Positions 39,919-51,349 are shown, counted from the first letter of the stretch. The stretch is DNA of 64,000 nucleotides from Photobacterium malacitanum (GCF_900185615.1 NZ_FYAK01000015.1:1-64000), one strand, 5' to 3'. Made by a program: numbers and translations. Notes: a model not told the origin generated them from the sequence alone.

Positions 39919-40236
39919 TTGCAGGTACAAGAACTACACGATTTCATTGTTGATAAAATTGACGACATTAAAGCACAAGATATCGTAACTATTGATGTTC
40001 GCGGTAAATCAAGCATCACCGATTTTATGGTTATCTGTACTGGTACATCTAACCGTCACGTGGCATCTATTGCTGATCACGTAAACAAAGAAACTAAATT
40101 AGTTGATTTTCCTCCATTCGGCATCAGTGGCGAAAAAGAAGGTCAATGGGTTATCGTGGATATGGGTAATGTTATGCTGCATATCATGCAAGAAGATGCA
40201 CGTGAACTATACCAACTGGAGAAGCTTTGGAGCTAA
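39919..40236 (+). CDS. rsfS: ribosomal silencing factor RsfS
   Basis: 105 residues from a TTG with GTGAGGG about seven bases ahead. The DVRGKSSITDFMVICTGTS stretch (about 25-43) is the family signature. RsfS binds ribosomal protein L14 and stops subunit joining during starvation. It is followed by rlmH after six bases from its stop to the ATG. Confidence 0.95.
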   Translation: MQVQELHDFIVDKIDDIKAQDIVTIDVRGKSSITDFMVICTGTSNRHVASIADHVNKETKLVDFPPFGISGEKEGQWVIVDMGNVMLHIMQEDARELYQLEKLWS

Positions 40237-40242
40237 TTGATC

Positions 40243-40713
40243 ATGAAGCTTCAACTGATTGCTGTTGGTACTAAAATGCCAAAATGGGTTGAGGAGGGTT
40301 ATAAAGAATATAGCCGCCGCTTCCCCAAAGATATGCCACTGGAATTAATTGAAATTCCAGCAGGAAAGCGTGGCAAAAACGCTGATATTGCTCGCATTCT
40401 GCAAAAAGAAGGCGAAGCAATGTTAGCTGCAGTTGCGAAAGGCAACCGCATTGTCACACTGGATATTCCCGGTAAACGCTGGGATACCGGACAATTGGCA
40501 CAACAATTGGATGCATGGAAACTAGATGGCCGCGATGTATCAATTTTGATCGGCGGACCTGAAGGACTTTCTCCTGCATGTAAAGCAGCGGCAGAACAAA
40601 GCTGGTCATTATCACCACTCACGCTACCACACCCATTAGTGCGTGTGGTAATGGCTGAAAGCTTATACCGTGCATGGAGTGTCACGGCTAACCATCCGTA
40701 CCACAGGGAATAA
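40243..40713 (+). CDS. rlmH: 23S rRNA pseudouridine-1915 N3-methyltransferase RlmH
   Basis: 156 residues (155 in E. coli). A SPOUT methyltransferase acting on helix 69 of the assembled ribosome. [16 protein letters not shown] at the start, [10 protein letters not shown] (SAM-binding knot) and the conserved C-terminal NHPYHRE are present. The ATG at 40243 is chosen because it gives the family N-terminus; GGAG lies ten bases ahead. Six bases separate its stop from mrdA. Confidence 0.96.
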   Translation: MKLQLIAVGTKMPKWVEEGYKEYSRRFPKDMPLELIEIPAGKRGKNADIARILQKEGEAMLAAVAKGNRIVTLDIPGKRWDTGQLAQQLDAWKLDGRDVSILIGGPEGLSPACKAAAEQSWSLSPLTLPHPLVRVVMAESLYRAWSVTANHPYHRE

Positions 40714-40719
40714 TCATCA

Positions 40720-42675
40720 ATGAGACAAAAGCGAACCCAGATCCGCGATCATCGCGCTGAGTCGGCATTGTTTTTTCGTCGAGCTCTTGTCTCATTTATT
40801 GGCATCGCCATACTTGTAGGCTTGCTACTATTCAACCTGTTTCATATTCAAGTTGAACAGCATCAGGACTATCAAACCCGCTCCAATGATAACCGTATTA
40901 AAATTGTCCCTGTATCCCCTAATCGCGGCTTAATTTACGACCGTAACGGGGTGATATTAGCTGAAAATAGACCTATCTACAGCCTTGAAATTACACTAGA
41001 AAAAGTCTCTGAACTTGATCAAACTTTTGCAGATCTGAAACAGATCATGGGCATTACTGATGAAGACATTGCTAATTTCCAAAAAGAACGTCGTCGTACT
41101 CGTCGTTTTAAATCAGTGCCGATCCTTGATCACCTCAATGAAAAACAAGTGGCACTGTTTTCGGTTAATCAACATCGGCTTCCCGGTGTTGAAGTTAAAG
41201 CACACCTAAAACGTTATTATCCATATGGTGATACTTTAACCCATGTACTTGGTTACGTGGCTAAAATTAACGATCGTGACCTTAAAAAGCTAGATAAAGC
41301 AGGACAGCTCAGTAATTACAAAGCGACTCGAGATATCGGTAAGCTCGGTCTTGAACGTTATTATGAAGAGCTGTTACACGGCACATCAGGCTATCAAGAA
41401 GTTGAAGTTAATAGTCGCGGCCGTGTTATTCGCACTTTAAAATATATTCCGCCGATTCCTGGTAAAGATATCAAGATCAATATTGATATTAAGCTTCAGC
41501 AATATGTTCAAAACTTATTAACTGAACGTAAAATTGATCCTGAAACTGGCAAAGAGATCATTAAGCACAAACGCGGCTCAATTGTAGTGTTAGATCCTAA
41601 AGATGATGCGATTTTAGCTATGGTCTCAAGCCCAAGTTATGATCCCAATTTATTTGTGCGCGGCATCTCCAGTAAAAAATACAACGCATTATTAAATAAC
41701 CCTGATCGACCATTGGTTAACCGCGTTACGCTTGGCATTTATCCGCCAGCATCAACGGTTAAGCCCTTAATTGCTGTTGCAGCATTAACCGAAGGCGTTA
41801 TTACACCTAACACCACCCGTAATGATCCCGGTTGGTGGCAAATTCCTAATTCAACCAGTCGTAAATTCCGTGACTGGTTACGTTGGGGTCACGGCCGAGT
41901 CAATATCTATAAAGCGATTGAAGAGTCTGTCGATACTTACTTCTATCAAGTTGCCTATGACATGGGTATTGATCGACTATCAACGTGGATGAATAAATTT
42001 GGTTATGGTGAATACACCGGCATTGATATTCACGAAGAAAGTAAAGCTAATATGCCAACCCGTGAATGGAAACAAGCACGCCATAAGCGCCCTTGGTATC
42101 AAGGCGATACTATTCCTGTTGGAATTGGACAAGGGTATTGGACTGCGACACCATTACAAATAGCCAAAGCAACCTCAGTGTTAGTCAACAATGGCATTGT
42201 TCATCGCCCACATCTACTTAAAAATATTATTGATAACAAAGTAGAAGCACCGGCTGAATTTGAAAACTTTCCACCGATCACAGGTGTAACCCCTCAAACG
42301 TGGGAAATCGCCCGCGAAGGTATGCACCGAGTATTATATGGTAGCCGTGGTACTGCACGTAAAGCATTTTACGATACTCCTTATCAAGCAGGTGGTAAGT
42401 CAGGCTCTGCGCAAGTCTTTGGTTTAGCTGAAAACCAAAAATACGATGCCGATGAACTTGAAGAGCATTTACGAGACCATGCACTCTTTACTGCTTTTGC
42501 ACCATTTGAAAAACCTCAAGTTGTGGTTGCTATGGTACTAGAAAATGCCGGTGGTGGTTCAAGTAATGGCGGACCGATTGCACGCCAAATCTTTGATCAT
42601 ATGTTGATAGAATCTCCTGCCAACATACCGTCACCAGTAGTGTCACCAATAAAAGCAACCGCAGAGGTACGTTAA
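40720..42675 (+). CDS. mrdA: penicillin-binding protein 2 (elongasome transpeptidase)
   Basis: 651 residues. One membrane helix (about 24-45), a dimerisation domain, and a transpeptidase domain with the active serine Ser345 in ASTVK and GGKSGSAQV near residue 560. It cross-links peptidoglycan for rod-shape growth, with RodA as glycosyltransferase partner. Some 18 residues longer than E. coli PBP2 (633). It overlaps mrdB by one base (TAATG). Confidence 0.96.
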   Translation: MRQKRTQIRDHRAESALFFRRALVSFIGIAILVGLLLFNLFHIQVEQHQDYQTRSNDNRIKIVPVSPNRGLIYDRNGVILAENRPIYSLEITLEKVSELDQTFADLKQIMGITDEDIANFQKERRRTRRFKSVPILDHLNEKQVALFSVNQHRLPGVEVKAHLKRYYPYGDTLTHVLGYVAKINDRDLKKLDKAGQLSNYKATRDIGKLGLERYYEELLHGTSGYQEVEVNSRGRVIRTLKYIPPIPGKDIKINIDIKLQQYVQNLLTERKIDPETGKEIIKHKRGSIVVLDPKDDAILAMVSSPSYDPNLFVRGISSKKYNALLNNPDRPLVNRVTLGIYPPASTVKPLIAVAALTEGVITPNTTRNDPGWWQIPNSTSRKFRDWLRWGHGRVNIYKAIEESVDTYFYQVAYDMGIDRLSTWMNKFGYGEYTGIDIHEESKANMPTREWKQARHKRPWYQGDTIPVGIGQGYWTATPLQIAKATSVLVNNGIVHRPHLLKNIIDNKVEAPAEFENFPPITGVTPQTWEIAREGMHRVLYGSRGTARKAFYDTPYQAGGKSGSAQVFGLAENQKYDADELEEHLRDHALFTAFAPFEKPQVVVAMVLENAGGGSSNGGPIARQIFDHMLIESPANIPSPVVSPIKATAEVR

Positions 42676-43796
42676 TGAGCATCATGGCAACAACGGGCCA
42701 AAAGCCAACACTAAGTGATCGCTTACATATCGATATTCCGTTGTTATTAGGCTTACTCGCTATCATGAGTTTCTCATTAGTGATCATGTACAGTGCCAGT
42801 GGCCAAAGTATGCCGATGATGGAACGCCAAGCGATAAGAATGGGATTATCGCTTGGGGTAATGTTGTTATTAGCACAAATAGCACCGCGTCACTATGAGG
42901 CATGGGCACCGTATTTATTTGGTATCGGCTTAGTAATGTTAATTAGTGTGCTTTCATTTGGAGAAGTCTCTAAAGGTGCACAACGGTGGCTTAATTTAGG
43001 CTTTATTCGTTTTCAGCCATCAGAACTGATAAAACTAGCGGTACCGTTAATGGTGGCACGTTTTATTGGTAATCGCCCGCTCCCCCCCGCTTTTCGACAT
43101 ATTTTTATTGCATTAGTGATGATTTTCACCCCTACCATCCTAATTGCTAAGCAACCTGATCTTGGTACATCCATTCTGATCGCCGCATCGGGGATATTTG
43201 TTCTGTTTCTGTCAGGAATTAGCTGGCGAGTGATAATTGGTGCATTGGTATTACTCGGTGCCTTTATTCCTGTGTTATGGTTCTTTCTGATGCATGACTA
43301 TCAACGCACAAGAGTAATGACCTTATTTAATCCTGAGTCAGACCCTCTTGGTGCGGGATATCATATTATTCAATCAAAGATAGCTATTGGTTCAGGAGGA
43401 ATCACTGGTAAAGGCTGGCTCCATGGTACCCAATCACAATTAGAGTTTGTTCCTGAGCGTAATACTGACTTCATTTTCGCGGTGATTGCCGAGGAGTGGG
43501 GATTAGCAGGTGTTATTGGTTTATTAGCAATGTATTTATTTGTGCTTGGACGTGGATTGTTACTAGCAAGCCGTGCTCAAACTGCATTTGGGCGAATGAT
43601 GGCGGGCAGTATCGTACTCAGCTTCTTTGTTTATATTTTTGTTAATATCGGAATGGTAAGTGGATTATTGCCTGTTGTAGGTGTTCCGCTTCCCTTAGTC
43701 AGTTATGGTGGTACCTCAATGGTTACTCTTATGGCTGGTTTTGGTATTCTGATGTCTATTCACACTCATCGAAAAATGTTGTCTAAGGCGACCTAA
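42675..43796 (+). CDS. mrdB: rod-shape glycosyltransferase RodA
   Basis: 373 residues with about ten membrane helices, a SEDS-family protein. Features include the [21 protein letters not shown] stretch (about 96-116) and [11 protein letters not shown] and [15 protein letters not shown] near the C-terminus. RodA polymerises glycan strands together with PBP2. Its start overlaps the mrdA stop; a second ATG three codons on is also possible. Confidence 0.96.
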   Translation: MSIMATTGQKPTLSDRLHIDIPLLLGLLAIMSFSLVIMYSASGQSMPMMERQAIRMGLSLGVMLLLAQIAPRHYEAWAPYLFGIGLVMLISVLSFGEVSKGAQRWLNLGFIRFQPSELIKLAVPLMVARFIGNRPLPPAFRHIFIALVMIFTPTILIAKQPDLGTSILIAASGIFVLFLSGISWRVIIGALVLLGAFIPVLWFFLMHDYQRTRVMTLFNPESDPLGAGYHIIQSKIAIGSGGITGKGWLHGTQSQLEFVPERNTDFIFAVIAEEWGLAGVIGLLAMYLFVLGRGLLLASRAQTAFGRMMAGSIVLSFFVYIFVNIGMVSGLLPVVGVPLPLVSYGGTSMVTLMAGFGILMSIHTHRKMLSKAT

Positions 43797-43799
43797 TAA

Positions 43800-44672
43800 A
43801 TGCGTTCACTATTTGTAATTTTTTTCCTGATCCTTGCTGGGTGTAGTTCTTCGCCTGAACAAACCCAACAGCCACAAACGAAGCCAAATACAACCACTAA
43901 GCCAGCTCAAGTCGCGAAACCTAATACCGATGACCCTAATGCTGGACGCTATTCCCTTAAAGATGATCGTGCCCCTAAGGTTGTTCCTGATTTTTCAAAA
44001 GTAAAATTAATTACCCCTCACTACGAACCTTATAGTCGTGGTGGTAATAAAGACTATACTCTACGCGGCAAACGCTACCATATTATAAAAAATCCTAAAG
44101 GCTATACTGAAACAGGATTTGCTTCATGGTATGGCGAAAAATTTCATGGTCATAAAACCGCTAATGGTGAAGTGTATAATATGTTTGCAATGACAGCAGC
44201 GCATAAAACCTTACCGTTACCAAGTTTCGTGCGTGTAACCAATACCCTTAATCATAAATCAGTGATTGTGCGAGTTAATGATCGTGGCCCATTCCATGAT
44301 GGCCGTATTATTGATTTAAGTATGGCTGCTGCATCTAAATTAGGTGTGATCAGCTATGGTACTGCCCCAGTAAAAATTGAAGTAATAACAGTACCAAAAC
44401 CATCAACTAAAGCGGAAATAAAAAAAGCACCGATTCCTATTCAGTATTTTATTCAACTAGCGGCGGTTAATAACCAACAAAAAGCGGATCAGATGCAGCG
44501 TGAAGTAAAACAACATTACAGCACCAGTGTTGATGTTGAAAAGATCGCGGACAGGGCTATTTTTCGCGTTCGCTTAGGTCCATTTTTAGATCATAAAGAT
44601 GCTGAAATATTGCTCAAGCAAGTAAAAAACAAGCATTACCCGCAAGCATTTATGATCACTGAAAAACGCTAA
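43800..44672 (+). CDS. rlpA: septal-ring lytic transglycosylase RlpA
   Basis: 290 residues. Lipobox ILAGC with Cys15; a Pro/Gln/Thr-rich linker (about 20-60); a double-psi beta-barrel domain (about 104-195) with FASWYGEKFHGHKTANGE and RVNDRGPFHDGR; and a SPOR domain (about 213-290) that binds denuded glycan at the septum. In Pseudomonas RlpA cleaves peptidoglycan lacking stem peptides; activity here is inferred. It lies three bases after mrdB. Confidence 0.93.
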   Translation: MRSLFVIFFLILAGCSSSPEQTQQPQTKPNTTTKPAQVAKPNTDDPNAGRYSLKDDRAPKVVPDFSKVKLITPHYEPYSRGGNKDYTLRGKRYHIIKNPKGYTETGFASWYGEKFHGHKTANGEVYNMFAMTAAHKTLPLPSFVRVTNTLNHKSVIVRVNDRGPFHDGRIIDLSMAAASKLGVISYGTAPVKIEVITVPKPSTKAEIKKAPIPIQYFIQLAAVNNQQKADQMQREVKQHYSTSVDVEKIADRAIFRVRLGPFLDHKDAEILLKQVKNKHYPQAFMITEKR

Positions 44673-44703
44673 GTGACCCTTATCATTATTTTGTAATCAT
44701 ACT

Positions 44704-44753
44704 AAAAGCCTATAGTTTATTGCTTAAACAATGCAACTATAGGCTTTTTATTG
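44704..44753 (+). terminator. terminator of rsfS-rlmH-mrdAB-rlpA
   Basis: AAAAGCCTATAGTT / AACTATAGGCTTTT, a 14-bp stem with a 17-base loop and a short T tail. Confidence 0.82.
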
Positions 44754-44901
44754 TCCTTAGCTATAACACCCTCACCTCTACTAAAGTTTATTTCTCAATG
44801 TCAGAACTGTGGAAACTTCCGTTCAAGCACTGATTGCCTATGTGTTATCTGTTATAGTGAGCCCACTTTTTCGCCACAGATTAATTAAAGTTAGATATAT
44901 C

Positions 44902-46074
44902 ATGAAAAAAACCGCTGTGCTTTTCCGTTCTGTAGCCATCTCTGCCACTCTGTTAGCTTCAGCTACTGTTGCTGCATCCCCAGCAGTAGTACCTGAAGCT
45001 CCACAAATTGCGGCTAAAGGTTATATTCTTGTTGACTACAACTCAGGCAAAATCATTGCTGGTCATAACCAAAATGAAAAATTAGCGCCTGCCAGTCTAA
45101 CTAAAATAATGACCAGCTATGTTATTGGTCAAGAAATTAAAAATGGCAATATTTCTCCTGATGACAATGTCGTTATCAGTAAAAATGCATGGGCTAAAAA
45201 CTTCCCAGGATCATCAAAGATGTTCTTAGAAGTGGGTAAAACAGTTAAAGTCTCTGATTTAAATCGCGGTATTATTGTTGATTCTGGTAATGATGCTTGT
45301 GTTGCCATGGCTGAGCATATTGCTGGCTCACAACAATCTTTTGTTGAGCTAATGAATAGCTGGGCAAAAAACCTAGGTATGAAGTCAACCCACTTTACTA
45401 ATGTGCATGGCCTCGATAACCCAAATTTATACACGACACCTTATGATCTTTCTGTTCTTACACGGGCATTAATTCATGATCTGCCAAATGAATTTAAGAT
45501 CTATGATGAAAAATCATTCACCTATAACGGTATCACCCAATATAACCGTAACGGTTTATTATGGGATCAAAGCATGCATGTTGATGGCTTAAAAACTGGC
45601 CATACTGACAATGCTGGTTACAGCTTGGTGAGCACGGCAACAGAAGGCAACATGCGCCTTATTTCCGTAGTAATGGGTACAGCAAGTAAACATGCTCGCC
45701 TTGCAGAAAGTAAAAAGTTATTAACCTATGGCTTTCGCTTCTTCACCACACTAACACCGTATAAAAAAGATCAAACCTTTGTGACAGAAAAAGTCTGGAT
45801 GGGTAATGCTGACAAGGTTGATCTGGGTGTTAATGAAAATACTTATGTCACCATCCCTCGTAGCCAAGTGAAAGACTTAAAAGCAAGCTTCGTGTTAACT
45901 AAAGAGCTTAAAGCACCAATAAAAAAAGGTGAAGTGATGGGTACGTTGTATTACCGCATAGGTGATAAAGATATCGCCCAATACCCATTAGTTGCATTGA
46001 CAGAAGTAAAACAAGGCAGCTTCTTCAGCCGCTTAGTTGATTATGTTGAAATGCTTATCCAGAGCTGGTTTTAA
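44902..46074 (+). CDS. dacA: D-alanyl-D-alanine carboxypeptidase (PBP5 type)
   Basis: 390 residues from the ATG at 44902. Signal peptide ending near ATVAAS (about 25); active-site SLTK with Ser65; SGND; and KTG (in GLKTGHTD). The C-terminus (FFSRLVDYVEMLIQSWF) is an amphipathic membrane anchor, typical of PBP5. It removes the last D-Ala from peptidoglycan side chains. A longer in-frame start 31 codons upstream would hide the signal peptide and is rejected. Confidence 0.95.
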   Translation: MKKTAVLFRSVAISATLLASATVAASPAVVPEAPQIAAKGYILVDYNSGKIIAGHNQNEKLAPASLTKIMTSYVIGQEIKNGNISPDDNVVISKNAWAKNFPGSSKMFLEVGKTVKVSDLNRGIIVDSGNDACVAMAEHIAGSQQSFVELMNSWAKNLGMKSTHFTNVHGLDNPNLYTTPYDLSVLTRALIHDLPNEFKIYDEKSFTYNGITQYNRNGLLWDQSMHVDGLKTGHTDNAGYSLVSTATEGNMRLISVVMGTASKHARLAESKKLLTYGFRFFTTLTPYKKDQTFVTEKVWMGNADKVDLGVNENTYVTIPRSQVKDLKASFVLTKELKAPIKKGEVMGTLYYRIGDKDIAQYPLVALTEVKQGSFFSRLVDYVEMLIQSWF

Positions 46075-46095
46075 GCTATTGTAATAACATCCACC

Positions 46096-46138
46096 AACCT
46101 AAATAAACAAGCTGCCAACAAGCAGCTTGTTTAGGTTT
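46096..46138 (+). terminator. hairpin after dacA, possible terminator
   Basis: A long, near-perfect stem (AACCTAAATAAACAAGCTGC against its complement) with a small loop, just past dacA. No T run follows, so it may act as an mRNA 3'-end stabiliser instead. Confidence 0.5.
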
Positions 46139-46286
46139 ACAAGCCTGCATACACATTTTCCAATAACCAAGATAATCACAACCTTGTTTTCCAGCTACTG
46201 ACGCATTAAGATGCCTGCATATTACCGTGATTTGTGATCTATACCACGGTGTAAAACCAGAAAAACTCGAACCTTGGAGTTCTATT

Positions 46287-46568
46287 ATGCAAGATTTAAA
46301 TAAAGAGCAACCAAAACTTAAAGATTTACTTGAATTCCCTTGTAGCTTTGCCTTTAAAGTTATGGGTGAGAATAAACCAGAATTGGCTGATCTTGTTGTT
46401 GAAGTTATTCAAAAAACAATTCCTGGCGATTACGTTCCAACGACAAAGCCAAGCAGCAAAGGGACTTATACCGCAGTCTCTGTAACTGTTAACGCAACCA
46501 ATGTTGAACAAATTGAAACGCTATACAAAGAACTTGGCGCTATCGATATTGTGCGTGTTGTACTATAA
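46287..46568 (+). CDS. ybeD: YbeD-family (DUF493) protein
   Basis: 93 residues (87 in E. coli). [18 protein letters not shown] at the start, then [35 protein letters not shown]. It has a ferredoxin-like fold resembling the ACT/regulatory domain and no known activity; its place between dacA and lipB is conserved with E. coli. The ATG at 46287 has TTGGAG seven bases ahead; an in-frame start 20 codons upstream is rejected as not conserved. Confidence 0.92.
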   Translation: MQDLNKEQPKLKDLLEFPCSFAFKVMGENKPELADLVVEVIQKTIPGDYVPTTKPSSKGTYTAVSVTVNATNVEQIETLYKELGAIDIVRVVL

Positions 46569-46588
46569 CAACCCGATGCTACAGCCAA

Positions 46589-46619
46589 TGGCGACTATCT
46601 CTTAGTCGCCATTTTTTTA
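46589..46619 (+). terminator. terminator of ybeD
   Basis: ATGGCGACTA / TAGTCGCCAT stem with a TCTCT loop followed by seven T residues. Confidence 0.9.
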
Positions 46620-46737
46620 TATTTCATTTTCATCATCACTGCCCTTTTCTACTCTTTTATATACCCACAATATTATTGTCAAATATATTAATAATAAGTG
46701 AATAACTGGTTAATCATGCATCTTTTAACAGTTTAGG

Positions 46738-46743
46738 TATAAT
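46738..46743 (+). promoter_or_regulatory. -10 element of the lipB-lipA promoter
   Basis: TATAAT about 60 bases before lipB, with only a weak -35 region. It follows the ybeD terminator, which supports a separate transcript. Confidence 0.5.
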
Positions 46744-46801
46744 AGCTCAGTTCACAGCCATTCAATGGCGCTTTGCGTTATATCAATAAATAGGCACAAA
46801 T

Positions 46802-47452
46802 TTGCAAACTTCTCTTATTATTAGAAATCTGGGCCGTTGTGATTATCAAGCTACCTTTGATGCTATGCATCAGTTCACTAACGACCGCACCGACATGTCT
46901 GCCGATGAAGTATGGTTGGTTGAGCATCACCCGGTTTTTACTCAAGGCCAAGCTGGAAAAATAGAACACCTGCTCAATACCGGTGATATTCCAGTGGTGC
47001 AAAGTGATCGTGGTGGCCAAGTAACCTATCATGGTCCTGGTCAGCAAGTTGCTTATATATTGATTAATTTACGCAGAAAAAAACTCAGTGTTCGTGACTT
47101 AGTCAGCCACATCGAAAACACAGTTATTAATACCTTATCTCAATTTGGGATTACATCTAATGCTCGCCCTGATGCTCCTGGTGTGTATGTCGACAATCGC
47201 AAGATATGCTCATTAGGATTACGGATCAGGCGCGGCTGCTCTTTTCATGGTCTGGCACTTAATATAAATATGGACTTGGCCCCCTTTGAGCGAATTAACC
47301 CGTGTGGTTACGCTGGAATGGAAATGACGCAAACTGCGTTATTAAATGGCCCCAATGAACTGATGGAAGTTCAGCCGGTACTCATTGAAGAATTAACAAA
47401 ATTACTCGACTACTCACACGTCGAGTGGATGACGGAAAGCAATCAACTATGA
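46802..47452 (+). CDS. lipB: octanoyltransferase LipB
   Basis: 216 residues from a TTG start. It moves octanoyl from acyl carrier protein to lipoyl domains. [12 protein letters not shown] (42-53), [14 protein letters not shown] (68-81), Lys134 and the catalytic Cys168 ([12 protein letters not shown]) are present. The ribosome site is weak (AGG about eight bases ahead), so the exact start is less certain. It overlaps lipA by four bases (ATGA). Confidence 0.94.
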   Translation: MQTSLIIRNLGRCDYQATFDAMHQFTNDRTDMSADEVWLVEHHPVFTQGQAGKIEHLLNTGDIPVVQSDRGGQVTYHGPGQQVAYILINLRRKKLSVRDLVSHIENTVINTLSQFGITSNARPDAPGVYVDNRKICSLGLRIRRGCSFHGLALNINMDLAPFERINPCGYAGMEMTQTALLNGPNELMEVQPVLIEELTKLLDYSHVEWMTESNQL

Positions 47453-48420
47453 GCAAACCAATTAAAATTGAACAAGGCGTTAAATACCGCGATGCTGATA
47501 AAATGGCATTGATTCCGGTGCGTAATGTTGCCCAAGAAGAAGCACCCAAAGAGGTGCTACGTAAACCTTCATGGATGAAAATAAAACTGCCATCTGACAG
47601 TAAGCGCATTCAAGAAATTAAGTCTGCGCTGCGCAAAAACAATCTCCACTCTGTATGTGAAGAAGCCTCTTGTCCAAACTTAGCTGAATGTTTTAATCAT
47701 GGCACAGCTACTTTTATGATTTTAGGTGCTATTTGTACTCGCCGCTGTCCATTTTGCGATGTTGCTCATGGTCGTCCATTACCACCCAACGCAGAAGAAC
47801 CAAGTCATCTAGCGCAAACCATTGCCGACATGAAACTACGTTATGTGGTTGTCACTTCTGTCGATCGTGATGACTTACGTGATGGTGGTGCTCAACATTT
47901 TGTTGATTGCATTAATGATATTCGCGCTAAAAGCCCTCAAATTCACATTGAAACCTTAGTGCCTGATTTCCGTGGTCGTATGGATCGTGCATTAGATATT
48001 TTCCGTGATACTGCACCTGATGTATTTAACCATAACCTTGAAACAGCTCCTCGTTTATACCGTAAAGCTCGCCCTGGGGCTAATTACCAATGGTCGCTAG
48101 ATCTGTTAAAGAAATTTAAAGAGATTCACCCAACTGTACCGACAAAATCAGGCGTAATGATGGGGTTAGGTGAAACAAAAGAAGAGATCATTCAAGTATT
48201 AAAAGACCTTCGCGCTCACGGTGTCACCATGCTAACGCTCGGTCAATACTTAGCACCAAGTCGCCACCATTTGCCGGTTGAACGCTACGTGCCACCAGAA
48301 GAGTTCGACGAATTAAAACAAATTGCACTTGATCTTGGCTTTACACATGCCGCTTGTGGTCCATTTGTACGTTCTTCTTACCATGCAGATTTACAAGCCC
48401 AAGGTGTTGAAATTAAATAA
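47449..48420 (+). CDS. lipA: lipoyl synthase
   Basis: 323 residues (321 in E. coli). Radical-SAM enzyme that inserts two sulphurs into octanoyl groups placed by LipB. Auxiliary-cluster cysteines are 70, 75 and 81; radical-SAM cysteines are 96, 100 and 103 (CTRRCPFC). The ATG at 47449 overlaps the lipB stop and gives the family length; an upstream in-frame ATG inside lipB is rejected. Confidence 0.97.
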   Translation: MSKPIKIEQGVKYRDADKMALIPVRNVAQEEAPKEVLRKPSWMKIKLPSDSKRIQEIKSALRKNNLHSVCEEASCPNLAECFNHGTATFMILGAICTRRCPFCDVAHGRPLPPNAEEPSHLAQTIADMKLRYVVVTSVDRDDLRDGGAQHFVDCINDIRAKSPQIHIETLVPDFRGRMDRALDIFRDTAPDVFNHNLETAPRLYRKARPGANYQWSLDLLKKFKEIHPTVPTKSGVMMGLGETKEEIIQVLKDLRAHGVTMLTLGQYLAPSRHHLPVERYVPPEEFDELKQIALDLGFTHAACGPFVRSSYHADLQAQGVEIK

Positions 48421-48454
48421 TGAGTTAATAATTGATTAGTTATTAATTTCCAAT

Positions 48455-48492
48455 AAAAAAACCGCTTTAGTGATTCACTAAAGCGGTTTTTT
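48455..48492. terminator. bidirectional terminator between lipA and bamC
   Basis: AAAACCGCTTTAGTG / CACTAAAGCGGTTTT stem with T runs on both strands, between convergent genes. Confidence 0.92.
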
Positions 48493-48514
48493 AATAACCA
48501 AAGTAACAAATTAG

Positions 48515-49525
48515 TTATTTAGCAAAAGCAGCACCAAATACGGGAGCAATTGAGTTTAATACTGACTCTGTTACTGGCTTACCATCATTATCAGTAATAT
48601 TTAATGAAGTACGGTTACCGAGATCACCCACCAAAATACGATACTTATCATTGGTTAAGTTCATTGGCTTGGTGCCAAGCTTAGTCCAAAATGCATCATC
48701 TGGTTGACGGTATTTAACATCGATCAAACCTTGTGAGCGATTACGATCTTCAACCGTAAAGCCCAGTTTTTGCAACATAACAGGTAAACGTTCCCACATA
48801 TCATCATAAGGAGCGCGGGCAATAATAATCGGCAAACCACTACGATCCGTACCCATCATAATAGGCACGTTTTTCAATTGCTCAGCGGCAGCAATACGTG
48901 CTTGCTCACGAACCATATTATCGTATTTCGCCATCACTAAATTGGTCATTAAAATGCTATAGCGGCGCTTATTATCAGCACTAACAGGCTTAACTTTACC
49001 GTCTTCACGCCAATCAGTTAATGTAATACGGTAACTGTTGATGTTCGGTGATTTTTCAATCGAATAGCGGCTACTGATCTTGGTATCTTCGTCTTCATTA
49101 GTCCAAGAAACCCAATCAGTATCTATACGATCAGCACTTTGTTTTACAATACCGACTTTATTATCAGCAATTAGCTGCTGAGTCACACGCCAGATCTTCA
49201 TTAACTCATTTGATGACGGCATAAACAAGGTTACGCCTTGACCATCAATTGCTGAAGTGACACCAGGGATCAACTCTAGTACCTGCAGCGGTGGACGAAT
49301 ATCAACCTTAGTACCAACTTCTCCCTTATAAACACGTTGTGGGATAGTGTAATTAGTATTACTAAAAGGTTGAGCACCTGCTGGCAACGTCCAACTTTCA
49401 AGTGCTGGCGTATCAAGATAATTAAAATCTTGCGCTGCCTGGCGGCGACTATCTGCACCACTAGAACATGCTGTTATGCTTGTCACTACGACAGCGGCTA
49501 ATGCTAGCCGGTATTTATAATTCAT
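48515..49525 (-). CDS. bamC: outer-membrane assembly lipoprotein BamC
   Basis: 336 residues. Signal peptide with lipobox TSITAC (Cys20), a flexible N-terminal segment with YLDTPALESWTLPAGAQPF that in E. coli binds BamD, and two helix-grip domains. It is a subunit of the BAM complex inserting beta-barrel proteins. It lies downstream of dapA on the same strand, as in E. coli, with 52 bases between them. Confidence 0.93.
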   Translation of the reverse strand: MNYKYRLALAAVVVTSITACSSGADSRRQAAQDFNYLDTPALESWTLPAGAQPFSNTNYTIPQRVYKGEVGTKVDIRPPLQVLELIPGVTSAIDGQGVTLFMPSSNELMKIWRVTQQLIADNKVGIVKQSADRIDTDWVSWTNEDEDTKISSRYSIEKSPNINSYRITLTDWREDGKVKPVSADNKRRYSILMTNLVMAKYDNMVREQARIAAAEQLKNVPIMMGTDRSGLPIIIARAPYDDMWERLPVMLQKLGFTVEDRNRSQGLIDVKYRQPDDAFWTKLGTKPMNLTNDKYRILVGDLGNRTSLNITDNDGKPVTESVLNSIAPVFGAAFAK

Positions 49526-49577
49526 TTATGCTCCTGCGCTCCTTGATTGTTACAATCACTCAATTAATGGCAATGTA

Positions 49578-50456
49578 TTACAATACGTTAGCTTCAATAA
49601 GTGCTTGTTTAACAATAGGCTGCTGTGATTCGCTTAAAACAGTAAGCGGAAGTCGTAAGTTATCGTGTTCAATTAATCCCATCTGGTGAGCGGCCCATTT
49701 CACAGGAATTGGATTCGCTTCAACAAACAGTTTGGTATGTAATGGCATCAAGCGTTGGTTTATTTCTTGGGCTGCTTCAATATTACCATCTAAAGCTAAA
49801 TCAAACATTGTTGCCATCTCTGCTGCAGCAATATTCGCGGTAACAGAAATAACCCCATGACCACCTTCTGCAACAAAATCAACAGCTGTCGCATCATCAC
49901 CGCTTAGTTGGATAAAATCTGCGCCACAAAGTTCCCGTGTTTTTTTGACGCGCGTAATATCACCTGTTGCGTCTTTAATACCAATAATATTGTCAAGCTT
50001 CGCTAATCGCGCCACGGTTTCAGGCTGTAAATCAACCGCAGTACGACCTGGCACATTGTATAAAATTTGTGGAATATCGGTCGCTGCTGCAATCGCTTTA
50101 TAATGCTGATATAAACCTTCTTGTGTCGGTTTATTATAGTACGGTGTCACACTTAGGCAGGCCGCAATGCCCGTCCCAGAAAACAATTTAGTTATCGTTA
50201 CTGCTTCATGGGTTGCATTAGCACCGGTACCAGCGATAACAGGCACGCGTCCATCAACGTATTCTAAGGTTTTTAAAACAACTTTAACTTGCTCATCAAC
50301 GGTTAATGTTGTCGACTCTCCCGTTGTTCCAACCGAAATAATCGCCTTGGTGCCCGCGTCAATATGGTAATCAACTAGCTTCTGTAGGCCGATGTAATCA
50401 ACTTCACCTGAAGAATCAAATGGTGTCAATAATGCAACCATGCTTCCTGAAAACAT
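49578..50456 (-). CDS. dapA: 4-hydroxy-tetrahydrodipicolinate synthase
   Basis: 292 residues. It condenses pyruvate with aspartate semialdehyde on the path to lysine and diaminopimelate. GTTGEST (43-49), Tyr133 (LYNVPGRT) and the Schiff-base Lys161 (GIKDATGD) are present. Transcribed with bamC; divergent from gcvR, as in E. coli. Confidence 0.96.
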   Translation of the reverse strand: MFSGSMVALLTPFDSSGEVDYIGLQKLVDYHIDAGTKAIISVGTTGESTTLTVDEQVKVVLKTLEYVDGRVPVIAGTGANATHEAVTITKLFSGTGIAACLSVTPYYNKPTQEGLYQHYKAIAAATDIPQILYNVPGRTAVDLQPETVARLAKLDNIIGIKDATGDITRVKKTRELCGADFIQLSGDDATAVDFVAEGGHGVISVTANIAAAEMATMFDLALDGNIEAAQEINQRLMPLHTKLFVEANPIPVKWAAHQMGLIEHDNLRLPLTVLSESQQPIVKQALIEANVL

Positions 50457-50800
50457 ATTTGTCTCCCTTTGTTATATATCGTAACGATTCAAAGCTAACA
50501 ACATTAACAACCAATCAATAAGAATGGTTACGGTATATAGCTAGTTTTAAGTCATGGTACTTTTGCATGACTATAAACTCAAGCAAAGGGTGACTGAAAA
50601 CCGTTAACTGGCACGCTTTATCGTATTCCTTTTAAAGTTGTTGTTAATGTTTAACGTTTCTAACACCAAAAACAAATCTTTTTGAGCGATTACTATTGCT
50701 AACCATACAATTATAATAAAAAACTTTGTGATTATTGATCCTAATTTGCGCTCTTTTGAATAATCACTCTGTGCTAACATGCTAATAATGATCACGAAAA
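50457..50800. other. divergent control region between dapA and gcvR
   Basis: 344 bases, AT-rich. A 63-codon frame on the minus strand has no ribosome site or recognisable protein and is treated as chance. No operator was recognised. Confidence 0.5.
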
Positions 50801-51349
50801 ATGGCGCTAAATATGGAACATTATCTCGTAATAACAGCAGTAGGTACTGATCGTCCAGGTATCACCGATGAGCTCACTCATCTTGTCGCGCACAGTGGCT
50901 GTAATATCATTGATAGTCGAATTGCTCTTTTTGGCTCTGAATTTACCTTGATTATGCTGCTTTCTGGCAATAGCAATGCCATCTCTAGAATTGAATCAAC
51001 ATTGCCTCTTAAAGGCCAAGAGCATGATTTAATCACGGTGATGAAACGCACCAATAAACATATTGCCCGTTTCTTTCCATATACGGCTGATTTTCACATT
51101 GAAGCCAAAGATAGCCCTGGGCTGATAAAACATTTCACCCATTTTATGGCCAGTCGAACAATTGATATATCAACCTTAAGTGCCAATACCATTGAAAGTG
51201 GCCATGCTGATATCGATAATCAATTAGTGTTGCAAATCAGCACCAATTTACCCGAAGATTGTAATTTAGTCAGTCTACAAGAAGAATATGAAGCACTTTG
51301 TGAGCAATTAAACGCACATGGTACGGTTAATTTTATTGGCCACCATTAA
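50801..51349 (+). CDS. gcvR: glycine cleavage system regulator GcvR
   Basis: 182 residues with two ACT domains (about 5-80 and 95-175); the N-terminus ITAVGTDRPGITDELTHLV and EFTLIMLLSG match the family. GcvR blocks the activator GcvA when glycine is low. A second ATG four codons downstream (reading MEHYLVITAVG) fits the family just as well, so the start is uncertain; neither has a strong ribosome site. gcvR-bcp order follows E. coli. Confidence 0.92.
   Translation: MALNMEHYLVITAVGTDRPGITDELTHLVAHSGCNIIDSRIALFGSEFTLIMLLSGNSNAISRIESTLPLKGQEHDLITVMKRTNKHIARFFPYTADFHIEAKDSPGLIKHFTHFMASRTIDISTLSANTIESGHADIDNQLVLQISTNLPEDCNLVSLQEEYEALCEQLNAHGTVNFIGHH

Noticed and set aside
50604-50795. 63-codon frame between dapA and gcvR
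   Set aside because: No ribosome site, low-complexity hydrophobic peptide, and no recognisable family; more likely chance in AT-rich control DNA.
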